A stretch of DNA of 5,086 nucleotides from an uncultured Lachnospiraceae bacterium (GTDB lineage: Bacteria > Bacillota > Clostridia > Lachnospirales > Lachnospiraceae). Both the position numbers and the translations under genes were made by a program. The stretch lies in contig CADCRB010000139.1 in the NCBI GenBank assembly GCA_902803745.1, positions 1 to 5,086 on the forward strand, in the 5' to 3' direction. The notes below the pieces were generated by a model that was given only the letters and a program-made list of their open reading frames with translations, made no database searches and was not told the origin of the DNA. Below, one piece after another: positions 1-5,086 of this stretch (positions are counted from its first letter, which is position 1; every line of letters begins with the position of its first letter).

Positions 1-464
1 GTGATAAAGGTGCAGCTGATAGATCCTCTTATCATGATCTCTACCTTCTCACATCCCTGGGTATACAGCAGCATGAATTCATAGAATGCATCACAGGAAA
101 AGAGCACAGAAAACAGCGCAAAATAGAGCTTATACTCTGACAGAACAGGAATCAGGATCAAGGCAATACAGATTATATAAACCAACACAGCCGATCTTAT
201 CACATGTCTGAGACCGCTTCTTAATATCGATCCTCTTTTCCCGCTCTCCTCTATCCCGTAGCGGAGTGCCGCCTCACCCGCATTCATAGAAAGCAGTGGT
301 ACCGCGAGCAGCAGCGTAGCCTGCATTACATCGGCTATTCCGTAGTCTGATTCAGTCAGAACATTTGTATAGAAGGGTACGAGAAGAAATACCAGAAGCT
401 TCGAAGCAATGTTGCTTACGGTAAATAAGGACATATTCTTCAGCAGATATCTGCCCCTGTTCAT
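1..464 (-). CDS. Wzx-type polysaccharide flippase (N-terminal part, cut by window edge)
   Basis: This is the first 154 codons of a multispanning membrane protein that continues beyond the left edge. The start resembles MATE/Wzx lipid-linked oligosaccharide flippases: a short basic N-terminus, then a first membrane segment at about residues 11-33 carrying SNIASKLLVFLLVPFYTNVL, followed by the typical ESDYGIADV loop (residues 38-46). Further hydrophobic stretches lie at about 42-60, 89-108 and 111-134. In the family these proteins move undecaprenyl-linked glycan units across the cytoplasmic membrane. The start codon overlaps the stop of the upstream polymerase-like gene as ATGA, and a purine-rich GGGCGGA lies about 8 bases upstream, so translational coupling is likely. 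Substrate and full length cannot be known here. A teichoic-acid or other glycan exporter of the same superfamily is an alternative. Confidence 0.85.
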   Translation of the reverse strand, partial: MNRGRYLLKNMSLFTVSNIASKLLVFLLVPFYTNVLTESDYGIADVMQATLLLAVPLLSMNAGEAALRYGIEESGKRGSILRSGLRHVIRSAVLVYIICIALILIPVLSEYKLYFALFSVLFSCDAFYEFMLLYTQGCEKVEIMIRGSISCTFI

Positions 465-1696
465 TGCAGGATTCCGCCCGTTCCCGAGACAGATGGCTCA
501 GGAAGACTATCCGTTTTCGCGACGGGTATCCCGGAAGGGCTGCCTGATCCTGCTTTGACTGACTCAGACGATCTCCCCTCGTCCGCCCCGCGGTAAACAG
601 TTATGAAAAGGAAGAAAAGGATCGGTGAATAGTCAGCCCACATAAGATCCATATCTATGAATGATTCGAAGAATATGGCAAATACCGCCGCTCCCGCGAT
701 AAGTGCGAAAGGGTTACGACGTATATGCTCACGCATACCAAGCAGTCTCTCTATTATCACAAAGGCCGCTATGGCAAAAACCACAAAACCGTGGACGATC
801 AGGATATCATACATTGCATTGTGCATATTGTATTCAAAAAAGCTTGAGAGCTCATAGCCTGATCCAATACCAAGAAGGGGCTGCTTTTCCAGCATGTTCC
901 AGACCTCGGTCCAGATCTGCTCACGCCCTGAGAAAACGTTCTTGTAAAACAATGGCATCCTGGCATTGTAGCCTGTCTTCGAAAGCGATACATAGGCCCA
1001 TACGAAAAGCAATGATCCGAAGACTGCAAAGCAGGAAATAAAGGCATATGCTCTCCTGTGCTTTGCCGGATCAAATAACAGGAACAGCATATAAAAACAT
1101 GCAAAAAAGAAAAGAGCCGAAAACGCTCCCCTTGCGAGATGCCATAGCACCAGTGTCCCGGTCCTGAGAAGAGCCAGGACGATGAAATAACCAAGGATCT
1201 CTTTTTTAAGGGAAAAATATCTCAGCAGGATCAGCGCCGCAAAAAGCGAAAAGACCGTATAGGTCGCTCCCGTGTTCGTATTATATGAAAACTCCATGTC
1301 GTGAAAGAACCATACTCCGTACATGGCAAGGAAGAATACCTCCAGAGTCCTGTACTGTATATCGGACAGCTTAATATACGGAGTAATATAGAGCAGAAGA
1401 AGAAAATCCGCCAAAATAAGGATACATCCTTTATTGGAACCGATAATAAACAGATTCAATGCCGCGATCAGCAGTGCTGCAGTCATACCGATAAGCACCG
1501 CATCACGGGATTTAAGTCTTTGTATCCAGTCGATATTGATAAAAAAGAGCGCGGCAAAGCAGACAAATATGATCAAAGAATTGTATCTTTCCGTCACATG
1601 GTAAAAAAAGGGAAAGATCCAGGTTCCTCCGAAAAATATCATCATTATGACGATCGGTATCCAGTTAAGCCGCTGACGTAATTGCAAATCCTTCAT
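461..1696 (-). CDS. O-antigen ligase/polymerase-family membrane protein (Wzy-like)
   Basis: A 411-residue, very hydrophobic protein with roughly ten or more membrane segments between residues 12 and 368. The C-terminal half has the Wzy_C / O-antigen ligase pattern: an Arg-Gly-Ala-Phe element at 189-192, a large external loop with SGREQIW (256-262), a GIGSG turn (276-280) and the His-Asn pair at 292-293 before the next hydrophobic helix. Family members join lipid-linked glycan units outside the membrane, as polymerases or ligases. With a flippase directly downstream and no LPS genes, a Wzy-type polymerase of an exopolysaccharide or capsule is favoured, though ligation to a cell-wall acceptor is possible. 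The start at 1696 is supported by AGGA at 1705-1708 with 8-base spacing. Residues 371-411 form a hydrophilic Ser/Gly/Pro-rich tail, and its last codon and stop overlap the flippase start. Confidence 0.82.
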   Translation of the reverse strand: MKDLQLRQRLNWIPIVIMMIFFGGTWIFPFFYHVTERYNSLIIFVCFAALFFINIDWIQRLKSRDAVLIGMTAALLIAALNLFIIGSNKGCILILADFLLLLYITPYIKLSDIQYRTLEVFFLAMYGVWFFHDMEFSYNTNTGATYTVFSLFAALILLRYFSLKKEILGYFIVLALLRTGTLVLWHLARGAFSALFFFACFYMLFLLFDPAKHRRAYAFISCFAVFGSLLFVWAYVSLSKTGYNARMPLFYKNVFSGREQIWTEVWNMLEKQPLLGIGSGYELSSFFEYNMHNAMYDILIVHGFVVFAIAAFVIIERLLGMREHIRRNPFALIAGAAVFAIFFESFIDMDLMWADYSPILFFLFITVYRGADEGRSSESVKAGSGSPSGIPVAKTDSLPEPSVSGTGGILQ

Positions 1697-1722
1697 AAAT
1701 ACTGTCCTGCAGTTGATTGTAT

Positions 1723-1728
1723 ATTATA
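1723..1728 (-). promoter_or_regulatory. Predicted -10 of the polymerase/flippase unit (extended type)
   Basis: On the minus strand the sequence reads TGGTATAAT, a perfect TATAAT with the TG of an extended -10. Transcription would begin near 1716, giving a leader of about 20 bases to the ATG at 1696. At the expected distance upstream the hexamer (GAAAAC) is a poor -35, so the promoter would depend on the extended -10 or on an activator. Prediction only. Confidence 0.55.
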
Positions 1729-1730
1729 CC

Positions 1731-1747
1731 ACAAAATCCCATTTTGT
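1731..1747. promoter_or_regulatory. Perfect inverted repeat, possible operator
   Basis: ACAAAAT and ATTTTGT are perfectly complementary arms of 7 bases around a CCC centre. The repeat lies 2 bases upstream of the leftward -10 and fills most of the spacer of that promoter, a position where a bound repressor would block RNA polymerase. It is also about 38 bases from the -35 of the rightward promoter. The arms are AT-rich, so chance cannot be excluded, and no regulator gene is present in the window. A transcription terminator is unlikely: no gene runs into it on either strand and the stem is weak. Confidence 0.35.
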
Positions 1748-1784
1748 TTTCCTGAGCCAAAGATGACCGGAACTTTCTCATTTC

Positions 1785-1813
1785 TTGCGATAAAAGAAGG
1801 TGTTAACTATAAT
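1785..1813 (+). promoter_or_regulatory. Predicted sigma-A-type promoter of the SGNH gene
   Basis: TTGCGA at 1785-1790 (4 of 6 consensus -35 bases), a 17-base spacer, and a perfect TATAAT at 1808-1813. Transcription would start near 1820, about 20 bases before the ATG. It is divergent from the polymerase promoter. The two -10 boxes are about 80 bases apart, so the two units could share control. Confidence 0.6.
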
Positions 1814-1824
1814 TACCGTAGGTC

Positions 1825-1831
1825 AAAGGAG
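1825..1831 (+). promoter_or_regulatory. Ribosome binding site of the SGNH gene
   Basis: AAAGGAG with 8 bases to the ATG at 1840. This strong match fixes the start codon, and the start is also supported by the lysine-rich N-terminus followed by a membrane segment. Confidence 0.75.
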
Positions 1832-1839
1832 TTTCGAAG

Positions 1840-2970
1840 ATGAAGAAAAAAAGACTGAAGATCGTGATGATGTCCATCTTCGCTTTTATCGCAATAGTGC
1901 TGACAGGCCTCCTTATCTCAAACAGGCGCCCGGATAAAACGCCTGAGAGCAGGCCTGCCGGCGTCGATCCCAAAGATCCGGCCATGGTGATCATCGATAC
2001 GGAAAGCGCTTCCGGGGATCAGATCCCGGATGCGCCGGAGCGGAGCTTTAAGCCGGAGGATCTTAATGCCAGGGATGAAGCCACTGCCGAAGAGCTTAAT
2101 GAGAGACTAGACAGGATGGAAGGGATGATGCCGGAGAAAAGCACAGGTTATATCTTTGTCGGCGACAGCCGCTTTGTCCATATGGACAGGGTATGTCATA
2201 TTTCAGATGCTGACAATCTTTTCGTGACAGCAAAAGTGGGAGCCGGCTATCCATGGTTTTCCGGAACAGCTGTTTCGCAGATAAAAAAGATCACTTCTTC
2301 CGGCCTTTTTGATAAATACCGACTCATTATCTGCATGGGAGTAAATGACCTCGAGGATATCGACAGATATAAGCAGAAGATCGATGAGCTGAAAACAGAT
2401 TACGATATATCCCTTGTTTCCGTAAATCCCATCACAAGCTACGGAACACTTTCAAACGAAAGGATCGAAAGCTTTAATTCAAAGCTTAAGGAGTCAGACC
2501 TTCCCTATATCGATACCTGCCGCCTTCTTATGCTCACCGGCTTTACTACTACCGACGGTCTGCATTATGATGCCGACACCTCGGAAAAGATCTTCAGAGG
2601 GATACTGATGGGACTTGAGGATGAGAATCCTTCGGCGCTGACGGATGACACTGCCCCGGTACTGGACAAGGCCTCGGCGGAAAAGAAAAAAAGCCTTCAA
2701 AAGGCAATAACGGACGAGAATGTTTATGTGAAGGAAGAGGTTTCAGAAAACCTTCTTCCGATAATCCCGATACTCACGGAACAGCAACAGCCGGCGGACA
2801 ATACCGTAAATGAAGCTCCTGCAGCTAATGAAACCGCTCCTCCAGCAGAAGAAAACGCCGCTTATCAGCTGACCGAAGCTGATATTGATGCGCTTTATGG
2901 TATCACGAGAGACGAAGGATCCTCTGATGACGAGGAGGAAGAGCATGAAGACAGCGATGATGACGAATGA
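1840..2970 (+). CDS. Membrane-anchored SGNH/GDSL hydrolase with acidic C-terminal tail
   Basis: A 376-residue protein. Residues 1-7 are basic and about 8-27 form one membrane segment. No lipobox cysteine follows, so it is probably an N-terminal anchor with the rest outside the cell. Residues 28-100 look like a flexible linker. Residues 103-257 are an SGNH-like domain: FVGDSR with putative nucleophile Ser110, glycines at 134 and 136 (block II), GVND with Asn169 (block III), and DGLHY with Asp239 and His242 (block V). All catalytic positions are present. Family members are esterases or acyltransferases, often acting on O-acetyl groups of glycans. Next to polymerase, flippase and glycosyltransferase genes, editing of acyl groups on a surface polymer is the natural inference, but the substrate is unknown. 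Residues 260-376 appear disordered, Ala/Pro/Glu-rich, and end with 12 acidic residues among the last 14. Confidence 0.82.
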   Translation: MKKKRLKIVMMSIFAFIAIVLTGLLISNRRPDKTPESRPAGVDPKDPAMVIIDTESASGDQIPDAPERSFKPEDLNARDEATAEELNERLDRMEGMMPEKSTGYIFVGDSRFVHMDRVCHISDADNLFVTAKVGAGYPWFSGTAVSQIKKITSSGLFDKYRLIICMGVNDLEDIDRYKQKIDELKTDYDISLVSVNPITSYGTLSNERIESFNSKLKESDLPYIDTCRLLMLTGFTTTDGLHYDADTSEKIFRGILMGLEDENPSALTDDTAPVLDKASAEKKKSLQKAITDENVYVKEEVSENLLPIIPILTEQQQPADNTVNEAPAANETAPPAEENAAYQLTEADIDALYGITRDEGSSDDEEEEHEDSDDDE

Positions 2971-2976
2971 TCAGCT

Positions 2977-4032
2977 TTAAGAGCAGAGCGGCTTTAGCAG
3001 GTTTTCAAGCTCTGAAGCCCTCTTCTTCCAGGATGTATTCTCCTTATCCAGCTCTACCAGCAGTCTGGTGTGATTTTCCTCCGCAAGAAGCTTCTCTATT
3101 TTTGATGCGATCTCATCTATATCCTCAGGATCATTGATTATATCCATATCCTCGGTCTTCTTGATCACACTGAGCGCTCCGCACTTTTTGGAAATAAGCA
3201 CCTCTGCGTAGGACAGCAATGCCTCTATGGGGGCCAGACCGAAGGTCTCAAAGACAGAATTCTGCACGAAGATCCTGTTCCTGTGATACTCCTTCATCAG
3301 CTCATCATGTGAAATGAGGCCCAGATCACGGACAAAGGGATATGAGCTTATCTTTTCACTGTCAGCCCCTTTATCGCCTGCCACTGTAAGGGTGATATCA
3401 TGCCCTTTCGCATTAAGCTTTTCCACTGCAAGGCACACATTGATGATCCTCTTCCTCGGCATCCCGCCGCCTACGGATATGATGCCTTCGGGATCACGCT
3501 CCTCAGAGGAGGCATTCTCCCTTATCATATCCCAGTCTATACCGTTGGTGACATGGGATATCTTTGACGCATATTGAGGGTAATTCTCCTTAAGCCATCC
3601 CTCAAACTGTCTGGATACGGCAAGGATCAGATCAGCCATCTCCATCATACGGCGCTCGTCCTTAGCCATATTAAGGTCTTCTACATGATTGATCCCGTTT
3701 TCGTATTCCACAGCGCCATGCATCAGATAAGCCGCCTTTTTCCCGAAAAGCCTGCCTATCTTCATGGCAAGAATATTCTGCCTGGAATGTCCGGAAAGGA
3801 ATAAGACCGACGCGCGCGGTATCTTGAAGATCAGCTCAAAAAATCTTGCAGCCTTGCCCGAGGAAACAATATAATCCGCACGCTGCTTTCCTGCGCGTCC
3901 GGCGTTTTTTCTCCTGAAGGTAACACCCCCGCCATGCTCTTGCAGCCTTTCGCCTGTAAGAGTTTCTATGTAATATCTGGTTACCAGCGCAGGTCCCGTA
4001 CCGCTGTAATAATCACCTACAATAAGTATCAT
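2977..4032 (-). CDS. Glycosyltransferase, GT4-like (GT-B fold)
   Basis: A 351-residue soluble protein with the layout of GT-B retaining glycosyltransferases. The N-terminal half opens with MILIVGDYYSGTGPA, a Rossmann-like strand and glycine loop, and has LMHGAVEY at 103-110 and ADLILAVS at 133-140. The C-terminal half begins near VTNGID (161-166) and carries SVGGGMPRKR (186-195, donor-side strand and loop) and the E-x7-E signature ETFGLAPIE (Glu262 and Glu270), which in GT4 enzymes contacts the nucleotide-sugar. Such enzymes transfer a sugar from an activated donor to a lipid-linked or glycan acceptor at the cytoplasmic face. Donor and acceptor cannot be told. Its ATG overlaps the stop of the patatin-like gene (ATGA), with AAGGA at 4042-4046 and 9-base spacing. 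It is slightly shorter than many GT4 proteins but looks intact. Its stop faces the SGNH stop 6 bases away. Confidence 0.82.
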   Translation of the reverse strand: MILIVGDYYSGTGPALVTRYYIETLTGERLQEHGGGVTFRRKNAGRAGKQRADYIVSSGKAARFFELIFKIPRASVLFLSGHSRQNILAMKIGRLFGKKAAYLMHGAVEYENGINHVEDLNMAKDERRMMEMADLILAVSRQFEGWLKENYPQYASKISHVTNGIDWDMIRENASSEERDPEGIISVGGGMPRKRIINVCLAVEKLNAKGHDITLTVAGDKGADSEKISSYPFVRDLGLISHDELMKEYHRNRIFVQNSVFETFGLAPIEALLSYAEVLISKKCGALSVIKKTEDMDIINDPEDIDEIASKIEKLLAEENHTRLLVELDKENTSWKKRASELENLLKPLCS

Positions 4033-4874
4033 CCGATAAATTCCTTAAGTCCGGAAAGCTTCTCTTCCATTGTTCTCCTGCCGATATCATAGACCCGCTG
4101 AAGCTCCGAGGGATCGTGCTCTGTATGGTTAATATGCAATGACTCCGAAGGCTGGATAATAAACACACTGCCTTCAGCAGCACATTTCTTTACAAGCTCC
4201 AGCTCTTTATTATACATTGTATGCCGCCTTGCCATAGCCCGTACTATAGCAGGATATTTGTGAAGCAGGATCCCTATCACCCTGATATCCCGTGCCGGCT
4301 CTTTTACAAAGCCCGGCGGCTGGGTAAGCACTACTACATTTTTGTCATATCCCTGCTTCTGCATGAATCCGAGCGGAATAGAATCCGACATTCCGCCGTC
4401 AAGGTATCTGTGCCCCAGTATCTCCACAGGCCTTGAAGCGATCGGCATTGAGGCTGAAGCCTTGAAATACATCATGTCGATTCCGGAGCCTTCCTTTAAT
4501 TCCTTATACACCGCCTTTCCGGTATCCACATCCGTCATCACGGCGTACAGAGGCATGGGGTTGCTGCGGTAAGTCTCAAGGTCAAAGGGGTCATAATGAA
4601 AGGGGATCTTTTCATAGCAAAACTCTGCCCCGAACATATCACCGGTAAGTATCAAAGAGGCGACTGAGCAGTATCTCCAGTCCTTTGCGAAGCGTTTATT
4701 GTATCTTATGGCTCTTCCTATCTGTCTTGATTTCAGATTGCAGCCAAAGACCGCTCCTGCGGAGACCCCTGCCGCTCCGTCAAATTCAATATTGTTTTCC
4801 ATCATAACGTCCAGCACGCCCGCGGTAAACATTCCCCGCATGGCTCCGCCTTCAAGTACTATCCCGGTGCTCAT
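4029..4874 (-). CDS. Patatin-like phospholipase / acyl hydrolase (YjjU-like)
   Basis: A 281-residue protein with the full patatin signature: a glycine-rich oxyanion element GGAMRG (9-14), the nucleophile elbow GVSAG with Ser38, and the catalytic aspartate in DGG (Asp159-Gly161), giving a Ser-Asp dyad. GYDKNVVVLTQPPG (175-188) and the basic/helical C-terminal third resemble the bacterial YjjU-type subgroup. There is no signal peptide, so it is cytoplasmic or membrane-peripheral. Family members cleave acyl esters of phospholipids or related lipids; the substrate here is unknown. The frame stays open to an ATG at 4931, but the ATG at 4874 is preferred. It has a strong AAGGAG 7 bases away, it begins immediately before the conserved GIVLEGG strand, and the extra 19 residues would be encoded by the promoter and leader. 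Translation of the downstream glycosyltransferase appears coupled to this gene. Confidence 0.88.
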   Translation of the reverse strand: MSTGIVLEGGAMRGMFTAGVLDVMMENNIEFDGAAGVSAGAVFGCNLKSRQIGRAIRYNKRFAKDWRYCSVASLILTGDMFGAEFCYEKIPFHYDPFDLETYRSNPMPLYAVMTDVDTGKAVYKELKEGSGIDMMYFKASASMPIASRPVEILGHRYLDGGMSDSIPLGFMQKQGYDKNVVVLTQPPGFVKEPARDIRVIGILLHKYPAIVRAMARRHTMYNKELELVKKCAAEGSVFIIQPSESLHINHTEHDPSELQRVYDIGRRTMEEKLSGLKEFIG

Positions 4875-4881
4875 TCTTCTG

Positions 4882-4887
4882 CTCCTT
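4882..4887 (-). promoter_or_regulatory. Ribosome binding site deciding the patatin-like gene start
   Basis: On the minus strand AAGGAG lies 7 bases before the ATG at 4874, preceded by A-rich leader sequence (two A-tracts, 4886-4891 and 4894-4900). The upstream in-frame ATG at 4931 has no Shine-Dalgarno match, so this site argues for the shorter 281-residue product. Confidence 0.75.
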
Positions 4888-4916
4888 TTTTGGTTTTTTT
4901 CCAGAAATGCTGTTAC

Positions 4917-4949
4917 ATTATAATAATACATATCTTTGATCGTTGTCGA
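4917..4949 (-). promoter_or_regulatory. Predicted promoter of the patatin-glycosyltransferase unit
   Basis: Minus strand: TCGACA at 4944-4949 (5 of 6 consensus -35 bases), an 18-base spacer, then TATTAT at 4920-4925 (5 of 6). A perfect TATAAT at 4917-4922 overlaps it but would need a 21-base spacer. Transcription would start near 4910-4913, leaving a leader of about 36-39 bases. The upstream in-frame ATG at 4931 would lie before this start site and so could not be used. Confidence 0.5.
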
Positions 4950-5017
4950 CTATCTTTCGCGGCCTTCCGGGAGTATAATGAACTCAGAAATTGACACTTT
5001 TTTGTTTCTGATATGAA

Positions 5018-5031
5018 TGCTCTTCGGAGCA
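5018..5031 (+). other. Small perfect hairpin with cUUCGg loop
   Basis: TGCTC-TTCG-GAGCA is a 5-bp perfect stem closed by the very stable C(UUCG)G tetraloop in the plus-strand transcript. Flanking CTGATAT (5008-5014) can pair with ATA/TCAG (5034-5043) across small internal loops and extend it. No clean T-tract follows, so an intrinsic terminator is not convincing. The UUCG orientation suggests a plus-strand transcript if it functions as RNA. Confidence 0.35.
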
Positions 5032-5086
5032 AGATATTTTCAGCTTGTAGTTTTTTCTCGGCTATGTTACTAAGAAAGTGCCTCTA

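Noticed and set aside
1301..1681. Plus-strand 126-codon open frame inside the polymerase gene, and other open frames inside the four main genes
   Set aside because: They lie antisense to or out of frame with genes having clear family motifs, have no convincing ribosome binding sites, and show no domain-like composition.
1731..1750. The inverted repeat followed by TTTT as a terminator
   Set aside because: The stem is almost all A-T with a 3-base loop, and no gene runs into it from the left on the plus strand. An operator-like role fits its position better.
1821..1826. Minus-strand TTGACC as a -35 for a second leftward promoter
   Set aside because: No acceptable -10 lies 16-18 bases downstream on that strand.
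1855..2075. Cluster of GATC sites in the 5' part of the SGNH gene
   Set aside because: The sites fall at codon combinations using Ile-ATC, GAT and CCG/CCC, and similar sites are common elsewhere in the window. Codon use explains them better than an origin or methylation signal.
4916..5083. A 56-codon stretch open on the minus strand between TAG (5084-5086) and TAA (4913-4915)
   Set aside because: The only ATG is the last codon. A TTG in the middle lacks a ribosome binding site, and the frame overlaps the predicted patatin promoter. Probably a chance open frame, though a decayed gene remnant cannot be excluded.
5013..5086. Plus-strand frame starting ATG at 5013 and open to the window end
   Set aside because: Only 24 codons are visible, no Shine-Dalgarno precedes the ATG, and it runs through the hairpin. 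It needs sequence to the right to judge.
5079..5086. GTGCC-like start of a group II intron at the right edge
   Set aside because: Only a few bases resemble the 5' end of such introns. This is far too little sequence to support the call.

Overview
The window looks like a surface-polysaccharide region from a Gram-positive anaerobe of the Clostridia, probably Lachnospiraceae. The organism call is inference. It rests on the moderate base composition, the strong AAGGAG-type ribosome binding sites, the sigma-A-like promoters, the absence of any lipopolysaccharide gene, and the style of the SGNH protein (GDSR block, single N-terminal anchor). No rRNA, tRNA, complete insertion sequence or CRISPR array is visible.

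Layout. (1) Positions 1-1696, minus strand: a two-gene unit read leftwards. It holds a multispanning O-antigen ligase/polymerase-family protein (Wzy-like, 411 aa), then the first 154 codons of a Wzx-type flippase that runs off the left edge. The two genes overlap by ATGA. (2) Positions 1697-1839: a 143-bp divergent intergenic region with a promoter on each strand. A perfect 7-3-7 inverted repeat sits in the spacer of the leftward promoter. (3) Positions 1840-2970, plus strand: a membrane-anchored SGNH/GDSL hydrolase with a long low-complexity, very acidic C-terminal tail. (4) Positions 2977-4874, minus strand: a second two-gene unit, a cytoplasmic patatin-like acyl hydrolase (YjjU-like) followed by a GT4-type glycosyltransferase, again joined by an ATGA overlap. 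It converges on the SGNH gene with only 6 bp between stop codons. (5) Positions 4875-5086: non-coding sequence holding the patatin promoter and, further right, a possible structured element with a cUUCGg hairpin.

Working model (inference): the glycosyltransferase helps build a lipid-linked glycan, the flippase exports it, the Wzy-like protein polymerises or ligates it outside, and the anchored SGNH enzyme trims or adds acyl groups on it at the cell surface. The patatin-like protein may act on membrane lipid or a lipid-linked intermediate, because it is translationally coupled to the glycosyltransferase. The most unusual items are the SGNH protein with its acidic tail opposite the polymerase/flippase unit, the coupled patatin-glycosyltransferase pair, the palindrome within the shared promoter region, and the possible RNA fold at the right edge. 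None is proven to be a new system from sequence alone.
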